Part shown: positions 45,538 to 55,336 of the stretch, in pieces
Position numbering within the stretch: position 1 is the first letter of the stretch
Layout: each line of letters begins with the position of its first letter
Assembly: GCF_023169885.1 (NCBI RefSeq)
Contig: NZ_AP025516.1
Coordinates: forward strand, 1,364,001-1,428,000
Source: Desulfofustis limnaeus
Lineage (GTDB): Bacteria > Desulfobacterota > Desulfobulbia > Desulfobulbales > Desulfocapsaceae
DNA length: 64,000 bases
Reading direction: 5' to 3'
Position numbers and translations under genes: made by a program
The notes under the pieces: model-generated
The model's input: only the letters and a program-made list of their open reading frames with translations
Databases searched by the model: none
Told to the model about the DNA's origin: nothing

Positions 45538-48366
45538 ATGGACTACAGGGCGACGCTGAATTTGCCCGAAACTTCCTTCAAGATGAAAGCGAATCTGACC
45601 CAGAACGAACCTGCCGTGCTGCAGCGCTGGGACAAGGAAGATCTGTACCGGCGCATTCAGGAACACAGCGCCGGTCGACCGCTGTTCATCCTGCACGACG
45701 GACCGCCCTACGCCAACGGTCACATCCACCTCGGCACCGCCTTCAACAAGATACTCAAGGACATTATCCTGCGCTCCAAGCGCATGGCCGGCTTCAACGC
45801 GCCCTATGTCCCCGGCTGGGATTGTCACGGACTGCCAATCGAGCATAACGTCGACAAGGAACTGGGGGAGAAGAAAAAATCCATCCCGACCCTGTCCAAG
45901 CGGCGGGCCTGTCGAAGCTATGCGGAGAAGTGGATCAAGATCCAGAAAAGCGAATTCAAGCGCCTCGGAGTGATCGGCGATTGGGACCGGCCGTATCTCA
46001 CCATGAGTTACGACTACGAAGCGACCATAGCCCGGGAGTTCAACAAGTTCCTGCTGTCCGGAGCTGTGGTCAGGAGCAAGAAGCCGGTCTACTGGTGTTC
46101 CACCTGCGTGACGGCGCTAGCCGAGGCCGAGGTGGAGTATCACCCCCATACCTCACCGTCAATCTATGTGAAATTCCCGTTCAACGGCGACTTCGGCGAT
46201 ATCGAACCGAGCCTGGCCGGCCAACCGGTGCAGGTGGTGATCTGGACCACCACCCCGTGGACGCTGCCGGCCAACCTGGCAATCGCCTTTCACCCTGATT
46301 TCACCTACGCGGTGGTTCGGGTCAACGGCGAATTGCTGGTGCTGGCCAAGGACCTGGTGGAGCGGGTCATGGCCGAGTGGGGGCTGAGCGGCTGGGAGGT
46401 GGTTTGTACCGTTGCCGCCGGCGCCCTGGAACATCGCACCTGCCGCCATCCCTTCATGGAGCGTGATTCCGTGCTGGTGCTGGCCGACTATGTGACGCTG
46501 GAGGCCGGTACCGGCTGTGTGCATACCGCACCCGGCCACGGTACCGACGACTATCAGACCGGGTTACGCTACGGGCTCGATATCCTCTCGCCGCTCGACG
46601 ACGACGGTGTTTATACCGCCGCGGCCGGCGTCTACCAGGGCCAACGGGTACCCCAGGTGAACCGGCAGATCAATGACGACCTACGGGCCTCCGGCCACCT
46701 GGTTCATGAGAACACCATCAGCCACAGCTATCCGCATTGCTGGCGCTGCAAGAAGCCGGTCATCTACCGGGCCACGCCGCAGTGGTTTATCTCCATGGAG
46801 CATAACGATCTGCGGGCCAACGCTCTGGAGCAGATCAAGCAGGTGGTGTGGACGCCGAGCTGGGGCATGCAACGAATCTACTCGATGATCGAGAACCGGC
46901 CCGATTGGTGCCTGTCCAGGCAGCGGGCCTGGGGCGTGCCGATCACCGTCGTCAGTTGCCGTTCCTGTGGCGAAATCGTCAAAGACGAGCGAATCATCGC
47001 CCGGATCGACGAATGGTTCAACGCCGAAGGGGCCGATGCCTGGTTCAGCCATCCGGTGGAGGATTTTCTGCCGCCCGGATTGAGTTGCCCCGCCTGCGGG
47101 TCGGCGCAATTTCGTCAGGAAACCGACATCCTCGACGTCTGGTTCGATTCCGGCGTCAGCTATGCCGCCGTCTGCGAACGTCATCCCGAGCTGGCTTCGC
47201 CTGCCGATCTCTATCTGGAAGGCAGCGACCAGCACCGCGGCTGGTTCCACAGCGCCCTGCTCACCTCGGTGGGCACTCGGGGGCGTGCCCCCTACAAGGG
47301 AGTGCTGACCCACGGCTACGTGGTGGACGGACAGGGCAAGAAGATGTCCAAATCGGTGGGCAACGTGGTGGCGCCGCAGGAGGTCATCGCCCAATATGGC
47401 GCCGAGATCCTGCGCCTGTGGGTGTCCAGCGAGGACTATCGGGACGATGTCAAGGTATCAGACGATATCCTGCGGCAGGTGACCGACTCGTACCGCAAGA
47501 TACGCAACACCATCCGTTACCTGCTGGGCAACATCGCCGATTTCAAGCCCGAGCGCGACGCGCTGCCCGTGGACCAACTCGACAGGTTGGACCGCTGGGC
47601 CCTGGCCCGGTTCGAAGAACTCAAGGAGCGGATTGTCGCCGCCTATGGCCGCTATGAGTTCCACACCGTCTACCATGCCCTGAACTATTTCTGCGGCATG
47701 ACCATGAGTGCGTTCTACCTGGATATCATCAAGGACCGGCTCTATGTCTCCGGCACCAATTCGGCCTTGCGCCGGGGCGCCCAGACCGTACTCTACCAGA
47801 TCGCCGAGGGCATGCTCCAGTTGATGGCGCCGATCCTCTGTTTCACCGCCGCCGAGGCTTGGGATGCGCTGAAGGGACGGACGCCCCAGGACGATCTGGC
47901 CGGCTCCATCTATTTTACCGACTTCCCGCCGGTAAACAGCGCCCATCGACTCGACGAGGCCACCGAGCAGCGTTGGAAGCGATTGGTGCGCATCCGGGCC
48001 GATATCACCCGGGCCCTGGAGAAGGCGCGGGCCGCCAAGGTCATCGGTCACTCGCTGGAGGCCGAGGTCCTGTTGGCCGGGAGCGGCGAACTGGGCGAAT
48101 TTCTGGCGGACCAGGAGCCGATGCTCACGGAGATCACCATCGTTTCCGCCTTGCGCCTGGTGCAGCCGCAGGAGCTGTCCGGACTGGAGATCTGTCTCGG
48201 GGAAGAGGTGGAAGGTCTGCAGGTGGCGGTACGACCGGCACCGGGCGAAAAATGCGAACGCTGCTGGATCCGCTCCACCAGCGTCGGCAGCTTTGCTGAT
48301 CATCACACGCTGTGCGCCCGTTGTCACGGAGTGATCACCACCATGAACCTGCAGGACCAGACATAA
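45538..48366 (+). CDS. ileS: Isoleucyl-tRNA synthetase
   Basis: The 942-residue class I synthetase has the HIGH motif in PPYANGHIHLG, the editing domain (WTTTPWTLPANLAIAF), KMSKS in GKKMSKSVGN and a C-terminal zinc finger (CERCW ... CARCHG). The start at 45538 follows aaggag. The next gene begins 2 nt after the stop, in the common ileS-lspA arrangement. Confidence 0.97.
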   Translation: MDYRATLNLPETSFKMKANLTQNEPAVLQRWDKEDLYRRIQEHSAGRPLFILHDGPPYANGHIHLGTAFNKILKDIILRSKRMAGFNAPYVPGWDCHGLPIEHNVDKELGEKKKSIPTLSKRRACRSYAEKWIKIQKSEFKRLGVIGDWDRPYLTMSYDYEATIAREFNKFLLSGAVVRSKKPVYWCSTCVTALAEAEVEYHPHTSPSIYVKFPFNGDFGDIEPSLAGQPVQVVIWTTTPWTLPANLAIAFHPDFTYAVVRVNGELLVLAKDLVERVMAEWGLSGWEVVCTVAAGALEHRTCRHPFMERDSVLVLADYVTLEAGTGCVHTAPGHGTDDYQTGLRYGLDILSPLDDDGVYTAAAGVYQGQRVPQVNRQINDDLRASGHLVHENTISHSYPHCWRCKKPVIYRATPQWFISMEHNDLRANALEQIKQVVWTPSWGMQRIYSMIENRPDWCLSRQRAWGVPITVVSCRSCGEIVKDERIIARIDEWFNAEGADAWFSHPVEDFLPPGLSCPACGSAQFRQETDILDVWFDSGVSYAAVCERHPELASPADLYLEGSDQHRGWFHSALLTSVGTRGRAPYKGVLTHGYVVDGQGKKMSKSVGNVVAPQEVIAQYGAEILRLWVSSEDYRDDVKVSDDILRQVTDSYRKIRNTIRYLLGNIADFKPERDALPVDQLDRLDRWALARFEELKERIVAAYGRYEFHTVYHALNYFCGMTMSAFYLDIIKDRLYVSGTNSALRRGAQTVLYQIAEGMLQLMAPILCFTAAEAWDALKGRTPQDDLAGSIYFTDFPPVNSAHRLDEATEQRWKRLVRIRADITRALEKARAAKVIGHSLEAEVLLAGSGELGEFLADQEPMLTEITIVSALRLVQPQELSGLEICLGEEVEGLQVAVRPAPGEKCERCWIRSTSVGSFADHHTLCARCHGVITTMNLQDQT

Positions 48367-48368
48367 CG

Positions 48369-48857
48369 GTGCAGCGGTATTTCGTCGTTTTTATTGTCGT
48401 TCTGGCCGCCGATCAGCTGACCAAATACCTGATCGTCGCCAATCTGCCGCTCTACGAGATGCGGGAGGTGATCCCCGGCCTGTTCAACCTGGTCCACGTG
48501 ACCAACAAGGGAGCCGCTTTTTCGCTCTTTGCCTCGATCGATTCGCCTTGGCGACACTGGTTTTTCGTGGCGGTGAACAGCGCTGCGGTGCTCGGCCTGA
48601 CGATCGCCGCCTGGAAGATGAAGGACCGGCTGCTGATGCTGTATCGTCTTTCCTTCGCCCTGATTGCCGCCGGAGCATTGGGCAACCTGATCGATCGGCT
48701 GCGCCACGGGGCGGTTACCGATTTTCTCGATTTCTATTGGGGAACCTACCACTGGCCGGCCTTCAATGTGGCCGATTCCGCCATCTGTGTCGGCGTCGGC
48801 GTCATGCTGCTGGCCAATCTGCTCGAATATCGCATGGAAAAAAGGAGAAACGGATGA
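48369..48857 (+). CDS. lspA: Lipoprotein signal peptidase
   Basis: The 162-residue protein has four membrane helices, with catalytic Asp residues in GALGNLIDRLRHG and FNVADSAI. It removes signal peptides from prolipoproteins. The start is taken as GTG at 48369 (MQRYFVVFIVVLAADQ), 2 nt after ileS, which fits translational coupling. The longer frame overlaps ileS by 55 nt and is rejected. Its TGA overlaps the fabD start (ATGA). Confidence 0.93.
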   Translation: MQRYFVVFIVVLAADQLTKYLIVANLPLYEMREVIPGLFNLVHVTNKGAAFSLFASIDSPWRHWFFVAVNSAAVLGLTIAAWKMKDRLLMLYRLSFALIAAGALGNLIDRLRHGAVTDFLDFYWGTYHWPAFNVADSAICVGVGVMLLANLLEYRMEKRRNG

Positions 48858-49801
48858 AGATAGCGGTGCTTTTTCCCGGCCAGGGATCCCAATTTGTCGG
48901 CATGGGCCGGGAATTTGTCGATAGCCGCTCGTCCTGTGCGGCCGTCATGGCCGCCGCCGAAGCGGTCTGCGATTTCCCGCTGCGCCGCTTGTGCCACGAG
49001 GGACCGATGGAGGCGTTGACCCGGGCCGCCGTCCTGCAGCCGGCGATTACCGTGGCCAATCTCATCTGCCTGCAAGCCCTGCGAGAAAGCCTGCCGCCCG
49101 GACGAGAGATCGCCTGCTATGCCGGACACAGCCTCGGCGAGTACTCCGCTCTATACGGCGCCGGCGTCATCACCGTGGAGGAGGCTATCCGGCTGGTGGA
49201 GCGACGTGGCTTCTACATGGAGCGAGAAGGGGATCGCAATCCCGGGGGGATGCGAGCGGTGCTCGGTCTGGACATCGGCGTGGTGGAGGCGGCGGTGGCC
49301 GGGTATGCGGGCGCTGGAGCGGTCACCGTGGCCAATTACAACACTGCCCAGCAGATCGTTATCTCCGGCAACGGCGACGCGCTCGATGCGGTTGGCGCAA
49401 CCCTTGAGCAACAGGGCGGCAAGATCGTCGCCCTCAACGTCAGTGTGGCCAACCACAGCCCGCTGGTGGCCGGCGCCGTTGCCGATTTTACCGCCGTCCT
49501 CGAAACCATCGATTTTCAACGGCCGCAGGTGCCGGTCTATTTCAACGTGACGGCGGCGCCACTTGATGACCCGGCGACCATCAAAGAGACCATGGCCCGG
49601 CAGATCGTTTCCCGGGTACGCTGGTACGAGTCGATCCTGCGGATGATCGACGACGGGGTCGATACCTTCATCGAGGTCGGCCCGAAGAACGTGCTCAAGG
49701 GCATGATGCGCAAGATCGTGCCGAAAGGGGCAACGGTGGTGTCATTGCAATTCGATACGCCGGACAGCCTGGCCGAGTGTCTGGAAAAGATTGGCGGCTG
49801 A
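48854..49801 (+). CDS. fabD: Malonyl-CoA:ACP transacylase
   Basis: The 315-residue enzyme has the FabD nucleophile motif GHSLGEYSALY, FPGQGSQFVGMG at the start and the catalytic His in ANHSPLVAG. aaggag precedes the ATG. In this operon it sits before bioB. Malonyl-ACP is the substrate that BioC methylates to start pimelate synthesis, so a dedicated supply role is plausible but unproven. Confidence 0.92.
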   Translation: MKIAVLFPGQGSQFVGMGREFVDSRSSCAAVMAAAEAVCDFPLRRLCHEGPMEALTRAAVLQPAITVANLICLQALRESLPPGREIACYAGHSLGEYSALYGAGVITVEEAIRLVERRGFYMEREGDRNPGGMRAVLGLDIGVVEAAVAGYAGAGAVTVANYNTAQQIVISGNGDALDAVGATLEQQGGKIVALNVSVANHSPLVAGAVADFTAVLETIDFQRPQVPVYFNVTAAPLDDPATIKETMARQIVSRVRWYESILRMIDDGVDTFIEVGPKNVLKGMMRKIVPKGATVVSLQFDTPDSLAECLEKIGG

Positions 49802-49822
49802 GAGGAGAGGGGAACGAGGCCG

Positions 49823-50818
49823 ATGACGGAACGTGACGAGATGGTCGAAATGGAGGCGATCCTGGAGCTGATCGCTGCCGATGAGCAGCTGTCCATCGGG
49901 CAGGCCGAGGACCTGGCCGCTTCGGTGGCGCCGGAAGCCCTCTGGGCGGCGGCCGACCGGTTGCGCCGCCGCCTGCACGGCGATCGCTTCGACTATTGTT
50001 CGATCATCAATGCCCGATCCGGCAAGTGTTCGGAAAATTGCCGCTTTTGTGCCCAATCATCACGCTACCGGACGGCTATCGAGACCTACGACCGGGTCGA
50101 ATACCGGGAGGTGCGCCGCCAGGCCACAGAGAACGAGGCCCACGGCGTCGGTCGCTTCTCGCTGGTCACCGCCGGCCGGCAGGTGGCGGGTGACGATCTC
50201 GATGCGTTTGCCGGCATGTACGAGCAGCTCGGTGCCGAGACGTCGCTTTACTTCTGTGCCTCCATGGGCTTTCTCGACCGGGCGGCGGCCCGTCGTCTGG
50301 TGGCCGCCGGGGTGCGCCGCTACCATTGCAATCTGGAGACCAGCCGCAGCTTCTTCACCGAGGTCTGCACCACCCATAGCTGGGACGAGAAGGTGCAGAC
50401 CATTTCGGTCGCCCGGGAGGCCGGCATGGAGATCTGTTCCGGGGGCATCATCGGATTGGGCGAGACCTTTCGGCAACGGCTCGAACTGGCCTTGGAGCTG
50501 CGTCAGCTGGGGGTGCTATCAATCCCGCTCAACATCCTCACCCCAATCCCCGGCACACCGCTGGCCGACCGGCCGGAGCTGCCGCTGGCCGAGGTGCTCA
50601 CCTGTCTGGCCCTGTTTCGCCTGCTCAACCCCCGGGCCGTCATCAGGATCGCCGGGGGGCGGGCCCGCTTCGGCAGCGACCAGTACCGGTTGTTTCAGGC
50701 CGGGGCCAACGGGGCGATCGTCGGCAATTACCTGACCACCACCGGCAACAATATTGCCGAGGACATGGCCATGATCGAGGCTCTCGGTTTTCGGCCGGTG
50801 TCCGGCACTCCGGAGTAA
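49823..50818 (+). CDS. bioB: Biotin synthase
   Basis: The 331-residue radical SAM enzyme inserts sulfur into dethiobiotin. It has the cluster motif CSENCRFCAQSS, SLVTAGRQ, the FCASMG segment and YHCNLETS, with the second cluster ligands in this region. It ends in GNYLTTTGNN. The closest family texture is the anaerobe-type BioB. It starts 21 nt after fabD. Confidence 0.94.
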   Translation: MTERDEMVEMEAILELIAADEQLSIGQAEDLAASVAPEALWAAADRLRRRLHGDRFDYCSIINARSGKCSENCRFCAQSSRYRTAIETYDRVEYREVRRQATENEAHGVGRFSLVTAGRQVAGDDLDAFAGMYEQLGAETSLYFCASMGFLDRAAARRLVAAGVRRYHCNLETSRSFFTEVCTTHSWDEKVQTISVAREAGMEICSGGIIGLGETFRQRLELALELRQLGVLSIPLNILTPIPGTPLADRPELPLAEVLTCLALFRLLNPRAVIRIAGGRARFGSDQYRLFQAGANGAIVGNYLTTTGNNIAEDMAMIEALGFRPVSGTPE

Positions 50819-50821
50819 TCC

Positions 50822-52123
50822 ATGGAATCGCGACAGGAAATACGCAGTCTGCTGGATTTCGATCGGGATCATCTCTGGCATCCCTATACCTCCATAACCA
50901 ATCCGTTGCCGGTCCTGCCGGTGGCCTCGGCCAGCGGGGTCCGCATCACCCTGATGGACGGCCGGGAGTTGATCGACGGCATGGCTTCCTGGTGGTCGGT
51001 GATTCACGGCTACGGCCACCCGCGCCTGGTGGCGGCCTTGCAGGAGCAGGCGGCGGTCCTCAGTCACGTGATGTTCGGCGGACTGACCCACCGCCCGGCG
51101 GTGGAGTTGGGCCGGCGCTTGGTGGCGCTGGCCCCGGAAGGGCTGGAGCGGGTCTTCCTGTGCGACTCCGGATCGGTGGCGGTGGAGGTGGCCATGAAGA
51201 TGGCGCTGCAGTTCCAGCACGCCCTCGGCCGCCCGGAAAAATGCCGTTTTGCCACCATCCGGTCCGGTTATCACGGTGATACCTTCCACGCCATGTCGGT
51301 CTGCGACCCGGTTACCGGCATGCATCACCTGTTCAGTGGGGTGCTGCCCCGCTACCATTTCGCTCCCCGCCCCGAATGCGGTTTTCATGACCCGTGGGAC
51401 GACGATGACGTCCAACCGCTGCGCCAGCTGATTGCGACCCACCACAACGAATTGTGCGCCCTGATCCTCGAGCCGATCGTCCAGGGGGCCGGAGGGATGC
51501 GGTTCTATCACCCTGACTATCTCAAAGAGGCCCGCCGGCTCTGCGACGAGTACGATCTGTTGTTGATCGCCGATGAGATCGCCACCGGCTTCGGGCGCAG
51601 CGGCGCCTTGTTCGCCTGCAACCATGCCGATATCAGCCCCGATATTTTATGCCTGGGCAAGGCGCTGACCGGCGGTTGCCTGAGTCTGGCCGCTGTGCTG
51701 GCCACCGATCGGGTCGGCCGCACCATCTCCTCGACTGCTCCCGGCGTCTTCATGCACGGCCCCACATTCATGGGCAACCCGCTGGCCTGCCGGGTCGCCG
51801 TCGAATCCATCGATCTGCTGCTCGCTGCCAATTGGCAGGCGGCGGTGAGCAGCATCGAGCAGGGTTTGCAGGAAGGGCTGGCGCCCTGCCGGGTGCTGCC
51901 GCAGGTGGCCGATGTGCGGGTACTGGGGGCGATCGGCGTGGTGGAGCTGCGGCAACCGGTTGACGGCGCCGCCATTCAACGGCGCTTCGTCGCCCGCGGC
52001 GTCTGGGTGCGGCCCTTTGGCCGACTGGTCTATCTGATGCCGCCCTACTGCATCGACCGGGAAGATCTGATTACCCTCTGCTGCGCCGTGGTGGCCACCG
52101 TAGCTGAAGAGGCTCGGGAGTGA
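50822..52123 (+). CDS. bioA: Adenosylmethionine-8-amino-7-oxononanoate aminotransferase
   Basis: The 433-residue class III aminotransferase makes DAPA from KAPA using SAM. It begins near [19 protein letters not shown], a BioA hallmark. It has [12 protein letters not shown], the PLP Lys in [18 protein letters not shown] and [14 protein letters not shown]. It follows bioB by 3 nt, and its stop overlaps the original bioF GTG start (gtga). Confidence 0.95.
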   Translation: MESRQEIRSLLDFDRDHLWHPYTSITNPLPVLPVASASGVRITLMDGRELIDGMASWWSVIHGYGHPRLVAALQEQAAVLSHVMFGGLTHRPAVELGRRLVALAPEGLERVFLCDSGSVAVEVAMKMALQFQHALGRPEKCRFATIRSGYHGDTFHAMSVCDPVTGMHHLFSGVLPRYHFAPRPECGFHDPWDDDDVQPLRQLIATHHNELCALILEPIVQGAGGMRFYHPDYLKEARRLCDEYDLLLIADEIATGFGRSGALFACNHADISPDILCLGKALTGGCLSLAAVLATDRVGRTISSTAPGVFMHGPTFMGNPLACRVAVESIDLLLAANWQAAVSSIEQGLQEGLAPCRVLPQVADVRVLGAIGVVELRQPVDGAAIQRRFVARGVWVRPFGRLVYLMPPYCIDREDLITLCCAVVATVAEEARE

Positions 52124-52256
52124 ATCAGGAGCTGGCCCGACACCTGGAGCAGCTGGCTGCCCAGGGCATGCTGCGCACCTTGAGCCCGTATCGGCGCGAC
52201 GGCACTACCCTGGTGCGCGACAGCGATCGAGATCTGCTTAACCTTAGTTCCAACGA
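52120..52256 (+). pseudogene. bioF: bioF 5' fragment, cut by the IS element
   Basis: A GTG at 52120 overlapping the bioA stop opens [20 protein letters not shown] ... LLNLSSN, the N-terminus of 8-amino-7-oxononanoate synthase. The frame holds 45 codons up to the insertion and then meets the element. Removing the element with one copy of the 9-bp duplication restores the frame exactly (LLNLSSNDYLGLAG), so this was an intact gene before a recent insertion. Confidence 0.92.
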
Positions 52257-53581
52257 CAGTAGTGTCCGGTTGTTAGTCGAATAAATTCAGTTGCTTACCG
52301 GGAGAGCTGGTCTCGGCATTGTAATCTCTTTCAGTAACCAACTGATAAAAAGGGGTTTTCTCAAAAACATTGACGCTCAAAATCTGTAAAATTGTGTAGA
52401 GACTTTCTTGCAGGTTGAACCGCCTTTTCATGATGGCTACCAACACGTATACGGAGACCGCAATCCAGATTTGTGTTTTTACCGCGTTCTCCGATGTACC
52501 GAAAAAGTTCTTTATTCTGAGGTGTTGTTTGATCCATTTGAAAAACAACTCTACTTGCCAGCGGCTGCGATAGAGGTGTGCTATCGTCAATGCCGGTAAA
52601 GTGAAATTGTTGGTGAGAAAGACCAACGTTTTTCCTGTCTTCTCGTCGCGAAATTTTACCCGACGAAGTGCTCCCGGGTAGTCCTTTCTGGCATAGAATC
52701 CGGTAAGCACAATCGTTTGGTCGCAGATCAGGCCGGTGCTTTTGTCGATTGGGTGTGAGTAACGTCGTTTGTATTGGGTGTTCGATTTGGCACGAGTTAC
52801 GAAGTGGGCAGGTACTTGATTGAATTTGTTTAATCTTTCGAAGTCCAAGTAGCCCCGATCCATGACATAATAGGCGCCAACTTCCAGGGTTAAGATATCG
52901 AGCGCGTTGACATCGTGCAATGTGCCGTCGGAGATATGGATAAACGTTGGGATGTTTCCTTTGAGGTCCAGGAGGGTATGGAGTCTGATCGCAGCTTTTG
53001 TTTTCCGGAATGCTGCCCAGGGAAAAACAGAGAGGCACAGGTCGATAGTGGTCGAGTCCAGAGCATAGATTGTCTCGTCGAGATCGTCGATGAACGAATC
53101 TTCTTTGTAGAGTTCGCGAGCGATTGCGATAAGATGTTGAGCTAACTCGGCATAAATCCGCCAGTCGCGAATTTCGTTGGCGTCGGCGAGCGTGGATTTG
53201 GAAACTCTGCCACGGATGCCCATATGATAGAGCTTCTTTTGCTGAGAACGGAGACACGCCTCGATATCGCGAAGACTCTCCCGGTAAGTGATTTGGGCAA
53301 AAGCCATGCACAGAAATTGATCGAGGCAGGAAAACTTCCTTATTCGGCGTTCGCCTTGGTATTTGGCTACACACCGGCGAAAGGTTGGCAACGGCATGAA
53401 CTCCATAACCTGCTTGAAAATCAATTGTCCGGCAAACATGTGTACCCCCCTCCAGGGTTTTGCCGAAGAACTTCCCTAGAACGGGATAAGATTTCAAGTC
53501 GATTATGGTCATTTTGTCGCTAATGATATATTAATACAACATGTTACATCGTGCCTTTCAACTCTTAACCGGACACTACTG
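52257..53581. mobile_element. IS4-family insertion sequence, 1325 bp, with 9-bp target duplication
   Basis: The left end reads CAGTAGTGTCCGGTTGTTAG and the right end, on the other strand, CAGTAGTGTCCGGTTAAGAG, giving inverted repeats of at least 15 bp. TTCCAACGA occurs on both sides (52248-52256 and 53582-53590). The element is richer in A/T than the host genes. One transposase gene fills it on the minus strand. It lies inside bioF. Confidence 0.95.
52273..53439 (-). CDS. IS4-family transposase (DDE)
   Basis: The 388-residue transposase has catalytic Asp in ALDSTTIDL (near residue 128) and in VMDRGYLDF (near 194). The C-terminal YREK signature is YRSRWQVELFFKWIK (near 292). The N-terminal FMPLPTFRRCVAKYQG resembles a domain found in many IS4-type enzymes. 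The gene is complete with a strong ribosome site (ggagggg), so the element may be active. Confidence 0.93.
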   Translation of the reverse strand: MFAGQLIFKQVMEFMPLPTFRRCVAKYQGERRIRKFSCLDQFLCMAFAQITYRESLRDIEACLRSQQKKLYHMGIRGRVSKSTLADANEIRDWRIYAELAQHLIAIARELYKEDSFIDDLDETIYALDSTTIDLCLSVFPWAAFRKTKAAIRLHTLLDLKGNIPTFIHISDGTLHDVNALDILTLEVGAYYVMDRGYLDFERLNKFNQVPAHFVTRAKSNTQYKRRYSHPIDKSTGLICDQTIVLTGFYARKDYPGALRRVKFRDEKTGKTLVFLTNNFTLPALTIAHLYRSRWQVELFFKWIKQHLRIKNFFGTSENAVKTQIWIAVSVYVLVAIMKRRFNLQESLYTILQILSVNVFEKTPFYQLVTERDYNAETSSPGKQLNLFD

Positions 53582-54653
53582 TTCCAACGATTATCTCGGG
53601 CTGGCCGGTGATGCCCGGTTACTGGCCGAATTTTACGCGGAGCTGGCCGGCGACGGGGAGGCTCTGCTCGAGAAATACGGACTGGGCGTCGCGTCGTCGC
53701 GGCTGCTCACTGGCGATACCGCCGTCGCCCACCGCCTCGAGGCGGAACTGAGTCGCCTTTATGGCCGCAGTGGCCGCAGTGCCTTGTTGTTCAACTCCGG
53801 GTATCACGCCAATATCGGCATCATCCCGGCACTGCTCAGCAAGGGCGACCTGGTCCTCTCCGACAAGTTCAACCATGCCTCGCTGCACGACGGTCTGCGT
53901 ATCGGGCGGGCCGACTGCAAGCGGTTCAACCATGGCGATTACGCCCAGCTGCGGCGTCTGCTCGAACAGGAGCGTGGGCGCTACCGGCAGGTGGCGATTG
54001 TCAGCGAATCGGTCTTCAGCATGGACGGCGATTGCGCCGATCTGGCCGAGCTGGTCCGGCTCAAAAAGGAGTTCGCTTGTCTTCTCTATCTGGATGAGGC
54101 CCATGCCGTCGGCCTCTACGGCGAACATGGCCTCGGTCTGGCGGAGCGGGACGGGGTGGTCGACGATATCGACCTGCTGGTCGGCACCTTCGGCAAGGCC
54201 TGCGGGTCGGTCGGTGCCTTTCTCATCTGTGCTGACGAGGTCCGCGACTACCTGATCAATACCAGTCGATCGCTGATCTTTACCACCGCCTTGCCGCCGG
54301 TGGTGCTTTCCTGGAACCTGTTCGTGTTCCAGAAAATCCCGGCCATGGCGGCGCAACGAAAGCATCTGCAGCAACTGAGCGGACAGCTCCGCGAGGAGCT
54401 GCGGCAACGGCACCTGCCCACCGCCGGCACCACCAACATCGTCCCGGTGATCGTCGGCTCCGCCGAGCGTACCGTGGCCGGGGCCGCCCACCTGCGGGAG
54501 CAGGGCTTTCTCGTGCTGCCGGTGCGGCCGCCGACGGTTCCCGCGGGCACCTCGCGGTTCCGTTTGTCGTTGACGGCGGCTTTGCAGTGGCAGGACATCG
54601 AGCCGCTGCCCGACCTGATCCACGGGTGGCTGACAGACGGTAGCCGGGCATGA
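53541..54653 (+). CDS. bioF: bioF 3' part with a start codon donated by the IS end (8-amino-7-oxononanoate synthase, N-truncated)
   Basis: From the ATG at 53541 inside the IS end, a 370-residue frame runs through the terminal repeat into bioF. MLHRAFQLLTGHYC replaces the native first 45 residues and then reads SNDYLGLAG. It keeps the PLP fold text LYGRSGRSALLFNSGYHANI, LDEAHAVGLYGEHG and the catalytic Lys in GTFGKACGSVGAF. The missing N-terminus contributes to the dimer and substrate site in BioF, so activity is uncertain. No good ribosome site or promoter was found before 53541; only a weak TATATT lies at 53527. Confidence 0.75.
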   Translation: MLHRAFQLLTGHYCSNDYLGLAGDARLLAEFYAELAGDGEALLEKYGLGVASSRLLTGDTAVAHRLEAELSRLYGRSGRSALLFNSGYHANIGIIPALLSKGDLVLSDKFNHASLHDGLRIGRADCKRFNHGDYAQLRRLLEQERGRYRQVAIVSESVFSMDGDCADLAELVRLKKEFACLLYLDEAHAVGLYGEHGLGLAERDGVVDDIDLLVGTFGKACGSVGAFLICADEVRDYLINTSRSLIFTTALPPVVLSWNLFVFQKIPAMAAQRKHLQQLSGQLREELRQRHLPTAGTTNIVPVIVGSAERTVAGAAHLREQGFLVLPVRPPTVPAGTSRFRLSLTAALQWQDIEPLPDLIHGWLTDGSRA

Positions 54654-55336
54654 GCGGCGAATGGCTGGCACGAGGAGCCGGCGGCGACCTGATTGTCTGC
54701 TGCAACGGCTGGGGCATGGATCGCTATCCGTTCAGCGGTCTGGGTACCGATCCGTTTGACATCTTCCTTATCTCCGATTACTCCTCCCTGCACCTGTCTG
54801 CCTCTCTGCTCGGGCTGCTGCCCGGTTATCGGCACCGAATACTGATCGGCTGGTCGATGGGGGTATGGGCCGCCCAGCGTCTGTTCTCCGAGTATGCCGC
54901 TTGGTTTCAGCGACGCATCGCCATCAACGGGACTCTCTGCCCGATCGATGATCGCTACGGCATCCCGCGTGAGGTTTTTGCCGGGACTCTGCGTGATTTT
55001 TCCGCTCAGGTCCTGGAGCGGTTTTATCGCCGCATGTGCAAGGAACCGGGGGCCTATTCCTTCTTCGATCACCGTCGGCCCCAACGCGACCTGGCCGATC
55101 AGCACCGAGAGCTGGCCGTACTGCAGGGTATCGTCGCCGATCCCGTTGCCGAAGATCCGTTTTTCAGCGATGTCATCGTGTCTGCCAACGATCTGATTAT
55201 TCCCACGGCTCACCAACTCGCTTTCTGGGATAGCCGGCCTGGCGTCAACGTGGTCAGCCTGCCCGGTTGCCATTACCCTTTTTTTCGCTGGCAATCCTGG
55301 GCCGCTATCGTCAATCTGGTGACTGGTGATGACTGA
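54650..55336 (+). CDS. bioG: Pimeloyl-ACP methyl ester esterase BioG
   Basis: The 228-residue alpha/beta hydrolase (DUF452 type) has nucleophilic Ser in IGWSMGVWAA and the catalytic His in LPGCHYPFF. It removes the methyl group that BioC adds, ending pimelate elongation, and takes the place of BioH. Its ATG overlaps the bioF stop. Position between bioF and bioC supports the call strongly. Confidence 0.92.
   Translation: MSGEWLARGAGGDLIVCCNGWGMDRYPFSGLGTDPFDIFLISDYSSLHLSASLLGLLPGYRHRILIGWSMGVWAAQRLFSEYAAWFQRRIAINGTLCPIDDRYGIPREVFAGTLRDFSAQVLERFYRRMCKEPGAYSFFDHRRPQRDLADQHRELAVLQGIVADPVAEDPFFSDVIVSANDLIIPTAHQLAFWDSRPGVNVVSLPGCHYPFFRWQSWAAIVNLVTGDD

Noticed and set aside
52361-53512. A 383-codon alternate frame inside the IS
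   Set aside because: It overlaps the transposase in another frame and has no IS domain; no frameshift site typical of two-frame transposases was seen.
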